This document shows positions 20,006 through 31,476 of a stretch of 64,000 nt of DNA, in pieces. The position numbers and the translations under genes were made by a program. The stretch is from assembly GCA_032433595.1 (NCBI GenBank), contig JASWJB010000167.1, positions 28,776-92,775 of the forward strand, read 5' to 3'. The DNA comes from Conoideocrella luteorostrata (lineage: Eukaryota; Ascomycota; Sordariomycetes; Hypocreales; Clavicipitaceae). Position 1 is the first letter of the stretch, and each line of letters starts with the position of its first letter. Under the pieces are notes generated by a model, which was not told the origin of the DNA, ran no database searches, and was given only the letters and a program-made list of their open reading frames with translations.

Positions 20006-20720
20006 CAAGCAAAAGAGTATCGTCATTCTTGATTAAGCGAAATCAGAGACAACCGCGCTGTATGTTACTGCCTGTTTCGAAGTTAGGTCCGTAGTTGCAT
20101 CCGAGAATAGAAGGAACCCCCCTCCCGAGTCTGTTCAACAGAAGTAACTGGGACTCTCTGCTTATTGCTTTAGGCAAGTACTGGCCAGGATGTTCAACAA
20201 ATGTAACCATACGGCAGCAGGAGCTAGCTGGCATGTCTGTCACAGGTAGCGAGGCGCTGGACGGATTGCCGGTAGATTCTGTCAAGTCATGTTGAAGCAT
20301 TTATCAACAGATAAGTCAATTGCAATAGAAATGGGATGACCCGATGGGTGCCTTTGCAGACGCTTGCTTACTCTGTAGGTGAATAGTTAGCTCTGTACTA
20401 TGAACTTGGTTCGGACCGGTACATATCAGGTTGTATTTACCGCAAATAAATTAGGAATTAACCAAGGCTACCAAAATGTTTTATGCAGTCGCATGCTCGT
20501 ATGACTACTTTTCATGAATCTACGCCAAATACACGCTGTCGTCTATCAACCAAAATGAAGTGGTAATCGCTAATCGAGACTTGGATGACAAACCATGTGA
20601 ACCACAAACCAGTGCCATATCAGCAATCCTGTAACAACGCCTTGCCGAGCATCAACTCAACCCCAGAACAATTTCAGTATACGCCGTAGACAAGCAAGCA
20701 TACATCTGTATGCATGTCGG
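20006..20720. other. Intergenic region, nothing recognised
   Basis: Spacer between the oxidase promoter and the 3' end of the 642 aa gene, both on the minus strand. No coding signal, no clear repeat. Confidence 0.5.
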
Positions 20721-22708
20721 TTAAAAGTGCTTCTCCCAGGCTCCCCACCATATGCCCATGTTTGCCGCTACAACCAAATCAAGCATCTTCAGCCCATCAT
20801 CATGTACAATCAGTTTCCCCAACTTTGCTCTTCTCCCCCGACTACCGCCACCAGCCCGCTCACTTCCCAAATTTAACTTAAATGGAGAAACAGCACCGTC
20901 ATTCCTATCATCGTCGTTATCGTCATCGTGCCCAACGTTACCCGATTTGAGAAGCGTTTTAAAATTTCCCGTCCACTGTTCCTTAGAGTTCTTTGCATGC
21001 TCGGCAAATAGCTCCCAGGAAGGGAGGTTAAACCGCAGTTCGCTGATCTGTTGACTGTTAGATCTGAGAAGGCTCGGAACGCTGTTGTGATCCGGAACTA
21101 AGGGATTGTAGTTGTCGTTGACCAAGGATTCATTGGGGGTGTGCCGACACACCAGGCTCTGCCCGTCCTTCTCTGTTTGAAAGTCGCATTTTCCATCCCA
21201 GGGACTGCTAAAAGTATACCCACGGGCTTTCATACCAGCAGGTGGTGGCCCAGACGTTACAATACAGTCGGCTAGCTCGGGGGTGTCACTCGTGTTCGAG
21301 GCCACAGATCCAACGCTGTCGCTTCGATAGCGATTGATCTTCGACAGACCCGCCTGTTCTATGCGCTGGAGCTTTTTTCGAAACGCAGTCCAAGAGCTTT
21401 TGGAGTATCCCATGGCCATCTGTCGCGAGAAAACGCCTATCTCTCCCCTTGAAACATCTCTGTCTTCCAGGTTGCCTCCGCGTGACAAAGAGGCGAGAGC
21501 CGCATCCAGGCCGCCTTCAGCAAGGCTGTTCTTTTTGAACGATATGTTTCGAAATTTAGCGTAGCCCGAGTTCTCCAGTTCGATATTGATAGGCGGATGG
21601 GAGTTGTGGTGCGGGACAGATGTCGATGATGGCGCGGATGCTGACAGTAGGTCACTATCTTCTGAGGAGTCGAGTTGCCGCGACGAAACTCGTCCGACAT
21701 TCCACTGGTTTCCAGTACTGGGGTCACGACGGATGAGAGTTAGCGTGAACGGTGTGCCATTTCCATTACTTGTTGTTATGCTCTGCTTTCGGGGAGATGG
21801 AGATCGGCTATGTGTCTGTTTGGTAGTCCGGGCCGGTACCGGATAGGGCTGTGTGTCAACGCCTCCTGCCGGCACAGAAGTATCCAATGGCAATACCGGC
21901 AACTGTTTGTCTTGATATTTCGGCGATCCGTCGACACCTTCTTTGGGAATGGAGCAATCTTGCGGCAACATGGGGGCATCACTCAAGTGTGGCGCGGTAA
22001 GCGTTGCTGACGCATCCGTGGGGTTGACCGCAGATATAGGTCGAGGCCCAAGAGGCTTTCTTGCGGGCATTCCGGTATGCAAACCAGATGCAGTTCGTTC
22101 AAGGGAATCTTTGGTATTAGGAGAAACATCTTCTGCGTGAGCGGTGATAGCCAACGACGCCGGATCCGGGGTCTCAATAGAGAGGCAACTTGTCGGGCGG
22201 CCGCCTGAAGGGACTGAGAGAGAATCGCTTCGAATAGCTGCTGCGTCTTTCGAAGCAACGGATTGCAGCTGCGGCAGCCCAGGAGTATGGGACAAGCTAT
22301 CTGGCGTCAACGAACGAGCCGAGTCGGGCACGGGTTTTCGAGGGATTGTCAAAGGTGACGATCCGCTGTCTTCGCTGGAGCGCCATGAGTTCTCGTCTCG
22401 AAATCCACCCGGGCCGGTGATGCCATCCGGAAGCATTTCCAAGTAGACGTAGTAGAGGGAGTTGTTAACATCCTCGCCCGTCACGTTCTTCTCTCGGGGT
22501 TTGGAGGTAGATAGAATGACATCTAGACATGATATTAGAACAGAGAAAATGTTTCCTCGCAGGTGCTGGCGAAGCACATACCTCTAGTACCAGGCACCCG
22601 CGAAATATACAACGTGAGAGGCTCTTGTTTCTCGTCGGTTGGCTTTTCGGGATACTGGGGAGGATTTGCGGCAAGCTCGTTGAGGGCCGTCAAAGATCTG
22701 GCTTCCAT
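20721..22708 (-). CDS. Conserved fungal protein of unknown function, Ser/Pro-rich
   Basis: Two exons, 22582-22708 and 20721-22522, joined by a 59 nt intron (donor GTATGT, acceptor GTCTAG) give 642 aa. I chose the ATG at 22708 (MEARSLTALNELAANPPQYP); another in-frame ATG lies 10 codons upstream. The N-terminal ~70 residues include TLYISRVPGTRDVI and SLYYVYLEMLPDG, which look structured. Residues ~70-330 are Ser/Pro/Thr-rich and probably disordered. A conserved-looking patch (FTLTLIRRDPSTGNQWNVGR) follows, and the C-terminus ends with KLGKLIVHDDGLKMLDLVVA and a Trp-rich NMGIWWGAWEKHF tail. This layout is familiar from conserved ascomycete hypothetical proteins, but I cannot name a function. No signal peptide or membrane segment. 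Confidence 0.85.
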
Positions 22709-22930
22709 CGTGTTTGCCAGCGACCGAAACAAGACCAAAAGACGATTGCGTGAGAATTATCGCGATCGGGGAGCTTTCGACTAGAAGACGGAGGACGGTG
22801 GGTCGCCAAAACGAATGCAATCATGCAGGGAAAGTAACGAAAGTGTTGAGCGAGATGATGGCAAAAAAGAAGGGGAAGTAAAGGGAGCCGTTAATATAGC
22901 ATGTGGAAATAGATTAGATGAAAGAGGAGG

Positions 22931-22955
22931 GAAAGAAGGAAAGAAGGAAAGAAGA
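22931..22955. repeat. GAAAGAAG-type purine microsatellite
   Basis: Short purine-only repeat (GAAAGAAGGAAAGAAGG...) upstream of the 642 aa gene, followed by an A-rich run. Confidence 0.7.
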
Positions 22956-24152
22956 AAAAAAATAAAAGGACAGTTTACGGAGTACGCGTGTCTGGAAGTG
23001 TCGGGTGCTCAGCCCTCCTTTTGTCACGTCGGCATTTCCTGGTGTTGCGCGTGGCGTATTTCGAGATTGCACGAAGCATGGTAAAAATGAACGGTGGTGA
23101 ATAAGGGTCCAGTGCAGGACCGTGCCAGGGTTGACAGCTGTTGAGCTGCTCGGGACTTACGTCACCACACATGGAGTGCTTGGCATCATCCACTTGACTC
23201 AGGGTGCCCACTCTACGCTTTTCTGGCCACTCTGGCAATACTGCCGTATGCTAATGAGGCGCGACAAAAACACGGGGCGTTGAATTTATTACTGCACTGC
23301 TTTTCTGAACGAGGCATGCAACCGCTGGCTCTCTTCTCTACGCCGCATTGTAGTTATTCCGTGCGTACACACCGCAATACGCGTTAGAGTCAGGCGATTA
23401 CTAACGGGAGTTCAGAGAGTCTCTCATGAATAGTTTAGTTACCACGACTCCTCGAAAGTCCCACCGAGTCAGTCCAAGCACTAGCACGACTACATGTTTA
23501 TGCAAGCAAATTGGCAGTTATGTACAAGACAACACCCATTTTTTGATGCAATAATGAATCTAATAATTTTTTTTTCAGTAGTGTGCGAGACAATGCGTCG
23601 TGGATGTGTCATGCTTGCTTCTAGCCGGAATGTGGGCATCGTGGACAAGCACATCGACGTCAGCGTCTGAGGCTGTGCCGCAACCAGCGCCGATAGTCTC
23701 GGAGACACGGCCATTCGACGTTTCCTATCTTGTTTTCATCCCGTGTCACTCAATTCACTACCGAAGACTCGTAAACCATTGCCGTGCATATTAATAGCTC
23801 CCGAAGCTTCGCACTTCTTCATCTGGTCTGCTCCCTGCGGAGCACAATACGGGCCAACCAACCATACCCTGTGACCCAACTGGGCAAGATGGCGTAATCC
23901 TCCTAGCTGTCTCCGTACAGGTACAATAACTATGTACTCCGAAGGACCCAGGACCTCCAAATTGCTGACGCTTGTTTCCTTCATGCGCCTCTGGAGATTG
24001 ACGTGGCGCCAGCACAGGATAGGCTTTATGACTACAAACAGATGCTGGTTTTGCGCTAGTCCAGGTGCACAAGTCATACCAATTGACACCCTGACACCTT
24101 AGACCATGGTGGGATATAACAGGCAATCTGTTATTATTATCCACTAACTAGT

Positions 24153-24416
24153 CTATCCTTTGACTGCGGAGGGGCCTCAGTCAGGTCACGGGCTCCGCTT
24201 TCAATGAGTACAAGCTCGATACGTCTGCTAGGGTAAAATTTGCGTGATGCCAACAAGGTATATAATGTAGCTCTTCGTACATTGGGCGAACAGAATCGAC
24301 TTTTATTATAGGGAGATTGGCACATAATCAGAAGTGCCCTATGGGCCGTCAAGTCCCGATTGGCCTACGTCGTAATTCGTGACCTGCCTGAGGCCCCTCT
24401 GCAGTCGAAGGGATAG
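24153..24416. mobile_element. MITE-like inverted repeat element, tentative
   Basis: The arm 24162-24190 begins GACTGCGGAGGGGCCTCAG; the reverse complement of 24378-24406 begins GACTGCAGAGGGGCCTCAG. Over 29 positions 27 match, and CTATCC(C)TT(T/C) extends both arms outwards. The arms are separated by 187 bp of non-coding DNA. This is the shape of a small non-autonomous DNA element or a long hairpin. No target-site duplication was confirmed. Confidence 0.4.
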
Positions 24417-25921
24417 AGTAGCGGCTGATCATCCTGGTCAACATTCTCCATTCTGCCCCAGATCCAGATTTTTCTCGGGACCCCGACACCGGTACCAGAG
24501 TTGAATGGTCCAAAGTAACCCCCATGATCAGCACACACATGATATGGATACTAGTTAGCTCAAGATTTAAATTAGCGGTCTGTCATGTTGTCCACGCGGC
24601 CTGGCGCTTGTCGCTTGGCTTTTGGCGCAGGGAACCATGAGAAATACAAATGCCAAGCCACTCTAAAATTGTCGAAAAGCATCAATTGTAAGGATTCGGG
24701 GCTCCAGGCCTGGCTTTGCCAAGACTTGGGCATTAACTAGCCGTCGGCCAGTTGAAGGTATGAGGGCACTTCGCATTGAATGGAGTGAGTGCTGGCAGGG
24801 CCAAAAAGAAAAGAAACGCAATTTTTTTTTTGCCGTACTAAAACATTATATCAAATAGAATAAGTATTAAGATTACTCCGTAGAGAGCTATTCTTTAGCA
24901 AGCAGTAATTAGCATAATAAAAGGTTACGACTTCCCCTCTCCTTGTAAGTTCACCACATGAGTCTAAATCACACAAGGTCGATTCCCAACACCATAACAT
25001 TCATCGGTGATATATAGTGCTCTGTTGGCTCTTGTCAGGAATAGCTAGCGTGATTTAGTACCAAGTGCCTGCAGCAGATGCTATAAATGAGAAAAACTTA
25101 TATGCCCGATCTGGCCCAGCCGTGTTTCGTTGACACATTATTTCAAAGATACTTTTAGGCGCAAATACGCTAAACACTCAACTACTCAATTCAATATTTA
25201 GATAGATGTTCCCAGGAGCGAAGCATGCCCGCAGACTACAGGCTCTTAACCAAATTAAAAGCAAAGAGTTACATGCCGAGAACAGTAGCTACTAAATGCT
25301 GGTGACATGGAGACTATTGACCGTAGGCTCCTTCTGACTAAGATGTTACCCTTCTAATCCAGGTGGGCGCAGGCTTCTACCTGCCGTGCTCATAAACTCT
25401 CTTCTAGAACCTTCATGATTTGAACTCCTACCACTCAAGCTTCTAAAACTATTAATTTTTCTAGTGCTGCAAAGACGACTTGTCAAAATTTTCGCTGCTG
25501 TGTGGGCAGAAATAAACCTCTAGGGTGACTGGAATAAATTCACGTGAGTTTTTAGACTTGACGGTATTGGTAAGATTAAATGATATAGCTATAAGAAGGG
25601 AGCTTGTCCATCTAATGTGAAGTGTGCTGTACCTACTGGGTTCTTTGGGTGAAGAGGGGATTCCGTTGCTTAAGATAAGTTTGTGGATAGTTTTCTTGGT
25701 GTTGTTGGAACGCAATCAGCGGGTTTCTCTTAACTTGTACTGCACGCCAACTCTGGTCAGTTCAGAATTTAACTTCAGTAATGTAGTGAATATGTGGCAA
25801 ACATAGTCACAAGCGCAAGCACGAACCTTATTGTGTATTGTTGTTAATTATTGTGCACCCGCAGTGTTCATCCCGCAGCTCTACTAACGCCACGGTCTAC
25901 CTATTAGTAACTGTGACGGGT

Positions 25922-26005
25922 ACTGCTGGCTAATGTTCTCCGGCATGGTACAGCCAGCATTTGGTGTGTTTTTTCATCATAAGATAAGCCCATGAGGGAC
26001 CAAAA
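25922..26005 (+). repeat. Dispersed repeat A, copy 2
   Basis: Matches 2124-2206 through AATGTTCTCCGGCATG and a later AGA(T/C)(A/G)AG(C/T)CCAT segment. It lies 2.7 kb upstream of repeat B copy 3 in the same relative orientation as the pair at 2.1-2.8 kb. Confidence 0.6.
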
Positions 26006-26549
26006 AAATTAAAACATGAGGGAGATTATGAATCAATGACGAGAGCCATTTTGGCAGCAATATGATTGAACGAGCTGGTTTGGGCTTGGACCTAACTGTT
26101 CAAATCTGCTGAAAAGTTTACCGGCGAAGACGTAGGTGAAATTTCCGAACGGGAAGCGGGCTATCAAGATAAACTTCTTGATCTATACCACAAACAAAGT
26201 GGCTTGAAGAACCTGCCAGTAAAACATGTACTCAGAAGCCGATATGAGTGATGCCCTTAAGAAAGAATTGGCAGCCGCAGAAGAAAATAAGGCGCTTGAC
26301 CCTTTTGCTACAGCCTCAAGGCTTCGAACAAAGACACAATTTAAGTACAAAGGGGAAACTTCTTGATCTACTTAGAAAGCTGGGCTAGAGCCATTCTTAT
26401 AGCTAATTCATTTGATCCGGCCAATCCGGTCAAGTCTAAAACTCACGCGAGATCAACCCAGTCGCTTTAGAGGCTCTTTTCCGCCCAACACGAGTGCTTT
26501 AGACGATCAATCCAGGGGAACTGCGGCAACAACCTCAAACACACTAAAT

Positions 26550-27698
26550 TCAAAACATATTTTTACCCGTCTTGACTGTGGTTGGTCGGTCACTCCATTC
26601 GAGGCAGTCAATAGCAATGTCAATCAGTGCCATATCGCGTCCTAGAGTGGATGAATTCCTCAGGTTAGCAACATCGGTCTCGCATACGCTTTGTTCGTCA
26701 ATACATCGTTTACCTGGACTGGTAAGCAAGGAGATGCCAATAGGTAGCTCCTCTACTTTGCGAGAAATTTTAGACATGTACGGAGACACGCCAACTATTG
26801 TTGTATGAGATCAGCTGAATGGACTTGGTAGTAGTAGCGGCAGAAGATATTTGGGGAATGTACTTGGCAAAGTCAGCTCAGGGCCGCCGACAATTGGCAA
26901 GACAAAGAGGGCTAGGAACGCCCACTGGACAAAAATGTTTCCTTATCGTGAAATTAATTAGTCACGCACACCTTTTAAAGCTGCAGTTCTCAACTTTTGC
27001 GTCCAACTTACAAGGGGGCTTCATCACGAGTAGCGTGGTGATATTTCCTCAATAGGGAGAAGAACGATGGTGTCTCCATGTTCTGTAAACCATTTTCGGT
27101 AGACTGCAAGCTTTTCCACGGCTAAATCTCTCTCTGTCTTCGTGATCTTCGATGAAAGCTCCCTACACTGGCTGGTTAACGAAGCTTACAGAATACCAGT
27201 GGAAATCTATGCCTACCATTGCCATCGAACTGGTGGGCTTGTGTACGGCTGTTTGCCAAATCTTGCAAAATAATCGCCCCGGAACTCATCAAAGTTGTGA
27301 TAATCGTCGTAGAAGAAGGAATGTAGGCAAGCCTGAAGTGACACGCTGCCTTAGCTACACGATTTAGGTTACTAAGAATTCCTCTAGACTTACTTCTTCC
27401 ATGAATTTGTCCAAAGAAAATCCCTTGGACTCTTCAGATGGGTGCTCAACCCAAAGGTCTGCAATTGACATTCGAACATGTTTTACTCCCAAAGAATTCT
27501 CCAGGTCTGTCACGAAGGCTTCAATAACGTCTAGCTGAGCCTTATTGTTGATTAAAGACATGTAATCAGTCGGGTACACAATAGCCGGGGAGTCCTAGGT
27601 TTTGTCATAGCTTGACCGTAAAAAGAATAAAAAGACAGTTGGCAGGATTACGTACCGCTAAGGTTGGCCTATCCAAAAACTTTCCGTACCGGTGCCCT
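26550..27698 (-). pseudogene. 5'-truncated amidase (AS family) relic
   Basis: Seven joinable segments read as the C-terminal half of a fungal amidase: about 27656-27698, 27394-27594, 27217-27332, 27024-27162, 26864-26924, 26714-26794 and 26550-26641. Recognisable pieces are SPAIVYPTDYMSLINNKAQL, FFYDDYHNFDEFRGDYFARF, YTSPPVRWQW, AVEKLAVYRKWF, GPELTLPIGVSPYMSKISRK and DRPTTVKTGKNMF followed by a stop. Most introns keep canonical GT-AG ends and correct phase. Defects: the N-terminal half with the catalytic Lys-Ser-Ser triad is missing (a TAA precedes the first segment at about 27700), and a frame break with TGA occurs at 27024-27035, where shifting one base restores RDEAPL. It therefore cannot make an active amidase. 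Confidence 0.75.
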
Positions 27699-27725
27699 TA
27701 GTAACTCCCCCAACTCAGCTGGATG

Positions 27726-27771
27726 CGGTGCGCACAGTGAAACCCGGCGGGATTCTTCACAGTGCGCACCG
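27726..27771. repeat. Perfect 16 bp inverted repeat (hairpin)
   Basis: Arms CGGTGCGCACAGTGAA and TTCACAGTGCGCACCG are perfect complements, separated by a 14 nt GC-rich spacer. It sits just upstream of the amidase relic, where the N-terminal coding half should begin. A related palindrome GCGCACTGTGCGC is at about 28392-28404. Confidence 0.85.
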
Positions 27772-27995
27772 TGGCCAATCAAGACGCCGCCGAATTTAGT
27801 GTACATTACTCCGTACTTTACCAGCGTATCGCACTATGATACGGAGTATATGTACCGGCAATTCCCCTGTGTACATATCGCTACATTGCACACATTGCAG
27901 CTGATCCCAATATCAACAGCAAATGAGGCACCTCGCTCGTACCTGTGTTGTGGTGGGTCTGCCTGGCTCCCCTGCAGTCCGGATACGGTTACCAA

Positions 27996-28023
27996 GGGGT
28001 GATCACGTGAATTGAATCACCCC
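27996..28023. repeat. GGGGTGAT/ATCACCCC inverted repeat around CACGTG
   Basis: 8 bp arms flank a 12 nt centre that starts with CACGTG. Could be a protein-binding palindrome or a short hairpin. Confidence 0.4.
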
Positions 28024-28680
28024 ACATTTAAAAAAAATGCCGCCGGTGGGATTCGAACTCTGGATGTTGAGAAGAAACATTAAAAAATATGGTTTCACCG
28101 GAGTGCTGAAGTGCAGGGGTTCTCATGTGTCCGAAGACATCATGCATGCATTTATTTTATCTTATATACCCTTTTCCCCACACATGTATGCCACATAGTA
28201 CAGAGTACAACAAAGACATGATCGCTCGTGGTCTTTTACATGTTTAACTATGAAACCACAAATTTCTATATAACAATTTGGCTGGCTCAATAGTGGCATA
28301 TTTTGGTATGTATCATGGGATCGGTGCACAAGGCGGCAGTGGGCACATTGCTGCACAGCGCATTTATTGCTCTGCACTCATTGGCGACAGCGCGCACTGT
28401 GCGCAGAGCGCAATTGCTGCCCTGCACACAACGCCCGCCGGGCGCAACCTTCCTGCGTCAATCAACACGGTAAGGAGCAACGAATTCATTAACAACGCCG
28501 CCATTTCTTCGCTTTTAGCTTTTGTCTGCCCCAAATGCTGCCTGGGCTTGCAGTGCTAAAGAATTTAATGTGTCGCGCGAGGTATTTTTGTGCGGGGCTC
28601 TAATCCATGGATGCACACGTAAGCTCCGAGAAGTAAAAAAACAAACACCCCTCCGAATATCACAACCCATATCATACTCT

Positions 28681-28744
28681 GTATAAAATACAATATTCAT
28701 GCTATTAGTGTGGAGCTTCACCTTTTGCTAAATTTTGCAATAGT
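28681..28744 (+). repeat. Dispersed repeat B, copy 3
   Basis: Contains ATTCATGCTATTAGTG then TGGAGCTTCACC, related to 2731-2792 and to the inverted copy at 6699-6770. Confidence 0.65.
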
Positions 28745-31476
28745 AGTTAATATAATAGCTAAATAAGAAGAAAAAAAGAAAAGGGCAAAGATAGAATTAA
28801 AATTTTCTTCTTCAAGTCCAAGCATATAGCTCATAACTCAATGAAAAAAAAAGAGGTTTGGCCAAGGCCAGAGGCTTAAAAGTCTCAAGTTCCAAAAATA
28901 TTCACACAGAGGGCCAAGTCATCTCAAGGACAATCCATGATCCCACCTCTACCCAAAGGATGAAAATGGGCAGCCAACAAAGAAATTCAGCACCCAGTAT
29001 AAACCAGGGGACCCTCTGCACTAAAGAGCAAGAAAAAAAAAAGGAAAAGGTTCATCATCACGGGGATCAAGCGGTATTTATACGCGAACAGCACCTAACT
29101 ACCCACCAAGGGGTGCCTGCAATTTGTTGAGAATATCGAAACGATCTGCAACAGCGTTGCTGCGTCTTACCAACTTTTGGCAAGCGTATCGCATGCATTC
29201 AAGTCTGATAGGTTCGATCTTCGGCTACCTGGAGTCCAGAATGTGGATACGCGATGGACTTTATTGAGATTTAGGAAGGAACAGGGACAGCATGGCGTGA
29301 CTTTGGTCTGGCGGTCGGACTTCATATTCCTAGCGATACATTCAAAAGGCAACTAAATGCTGAGCATCGAAAACAAAGGGAAGTAACGGTAGATCCTACG
29401 TTTGTCTCAGAAGGAACGCCTGCCAGTTGCCCAAGCATTTAGTGCTGGCATTCATGGCGACTGCTTCGTCCAGGTTGACAATCGGCTCATGAAGAGCTCT
29501 TTCGCAGATTATAGAATCAAGTACGCTCTGAAACAGGTGGCTACATAATAAGCAGTCACGCTACGGGACCTAAACGTCGGGCGGATGCTGGGATAAGAGC
29601 GTTAAGAGAGCAATTAATTATTTTAAATATTTGGAGAACACATTGAGACCAGGACTGCATTAATCAAAACTTAATGTGTGCAGCAGAATAACTCTGAATA
29701 CTGCAAGTAACTCGCGTTATAGCAGTGCTCTCCTCTTGATTTAGTTACAGAACGTGACAAGCCACATGTAAGGCAAGACCCAGGGGGTGCCTTCCTAATT
29801 CGCGCTGTGAGTAAGCAAGCTCTATGCTTGATTGTACATCACTAGGCTCTTTTTGTCCGCCTGTTTTTACCCACATATTATTATGTTAAGGGCAAGGGAA
29901 GTGTGCATCAAGCGAGGAAGAAACAGGCAGACGCGCCGCTTACCGGCCAAGTGTATCCTTAACTAGCTGAATTTAGGTTCATCTGATTATGGAAGTATTG
30001 CTCTGTCAACTGGTTTCCTTGGTCCATGTCTTTAAAGGAGCCTTCCATCATCCGGTACACAGTAGCCGTTGAACGAACCGACTTGTAAACTTTTTCAAAG
30101 CAACCAGCGGCTCTATATCGCCAGTAGCTGCATCTTGAAGCGTATCCATGGGTGGCGCGAATCATAATAGGGTCATGGCGGGGTTAAATTATGGGTTGGT
30201 TAACGCCGGCCTCTACCAGGCAAGCCAAACCGAACCCTCCTTCTTACCTGTTATGACCCCTTGTACTAACTAGTAGAGTAACCCCACCCCATAAGCCACC
30301 CCGCGCCAACATGAGACTTCGGTGGCAGGGCCCTCAGGCATGTCACAAAGAGCATTAGCTTCATAACGCGACAGAGCTTCAGCAAACTGCAACAGAGGCA
30401 GATCTACTTTGGGGACTGGCTTCGTGACTTCTCCCAGGTAGTCGATACGACTTGTCTTGAAAACATTTCGGCCCATCCTTCGCGCCATTGTCTCGGTCCT
30501 CGCCATCTTTGGAGTTTGGCTTTGCGACGGATGAATTTGAGATCACAAGAGAGCGTCTGGTGTGCTATACGCATGTTGAACACATAGACAATCCCCGTGG
30601 ATATGACAAAACGCAAAAGACGTGGACAGCCGGTTGCCGGAAACGTACGATGCAGCCGAAAACGTACGATATCGCCGGAGGCAATAGAATAAATAAACCC
30701 GGACATAGCATTCTGAAAAGGCATAAATATGCGTCAATCCCCTCGATAAAGTAGACAGAATACAAGGACAATTCCGCTTATCAGACATCAGTAGCTGCTC
30801 ACCTGTGACAGCATGCACGGACCAGTGGTAGCACAATGTGGCTCGGCACGGTGCGATACGCACTTTACTGTCTGACCCTGTATCAGTGCTATTTGGCAGC
30901 GCTGCCTCGCGACGGATCATGGACGGATCATGGAGGATTTCCATAGCAAAGCGCCACTGATGGCGGGATAAATAGCCCAAGACGGCATAACCATGTCAAC
31001 ACCGGATCTGATTGCCGCTGCAAAAGTCGCCGTGTCGATTTTCTTAATATCATGGAGCCGAAGGTTAAGCGAGGGCTGCCACTAAGAGGAGAGCTGAGTC
31101 GAGCATGAGACTGGCGACAGCCTTGAGCCGCGCTGGCGACAGGGGAGCCGCATGGCGATGATTTGCCGCGGGGACTGCGACCAGCGAGCGAAGGAGAGTT
31201 TCTTGGAGAAGACAAAATGGGAGCCGATAAGGAGGTAAGGGACCAACGCTTAAGGACGCTGACATAGTATTTACTTCTAATTCCTGCCCATGCTCAGGCT
31301 CTACCGACTTATAAATCCGACACCTTTGCCCACTATCCGAGGTCCCCAAATCGCTATGATCCCCTATCTGGTCTCCGTAATGTTGCACTTGGCCGAATGC
31401 TTTCCATCCAAACCGAGTCATCTAGCATATCGCGAGCTTCGGTAGGGCTACTGCGCCACACGACCAAAAAATGAAA
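28745..31476. other. Degenerate tract without a supported gene
   Basis: Short open frames occur on both strands (for example 28858-29130 +, 30270-30506 -, 30543-30980 -), but none carries a motif I recognise and none joins to neighbours. The 29.1-29.5 kb stretch reads as interrupted coding-like sequence on the plus strand (LRFRKEQGQHGVTLVWRSDF), perhaps an old mobile-element or gene relic. Confidence 0.4.

Larger units (their letters stand above)
22709..25921. other. Accessory intergenic tract with inverted repeats
   Basis: The first ~500 bp is the likely promoter of the 642 aa gene (purine microsatellite, a TACGGAGTA at 22977). Beyond ~23.3 kb there is no supported gene. A 37-39 bp imperfect inverted repeat flanks ~190 bp at 24153-24416. 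From 24.8 kb the DNA is AT-rich with poly-T and poly-A runs. Confidence 0.5.

Noticed and set aside
28030..28100. Possible tRNA gene: minus strand has GAGTTCGAATCCCAC near a GCCGGTG-like end
   Set aside because: The T-arm stem does not pair, no proper D-arm or anticodon arm was found, and the acceptor ends do not complement. At most a degenerate tRNA-derived remnant.
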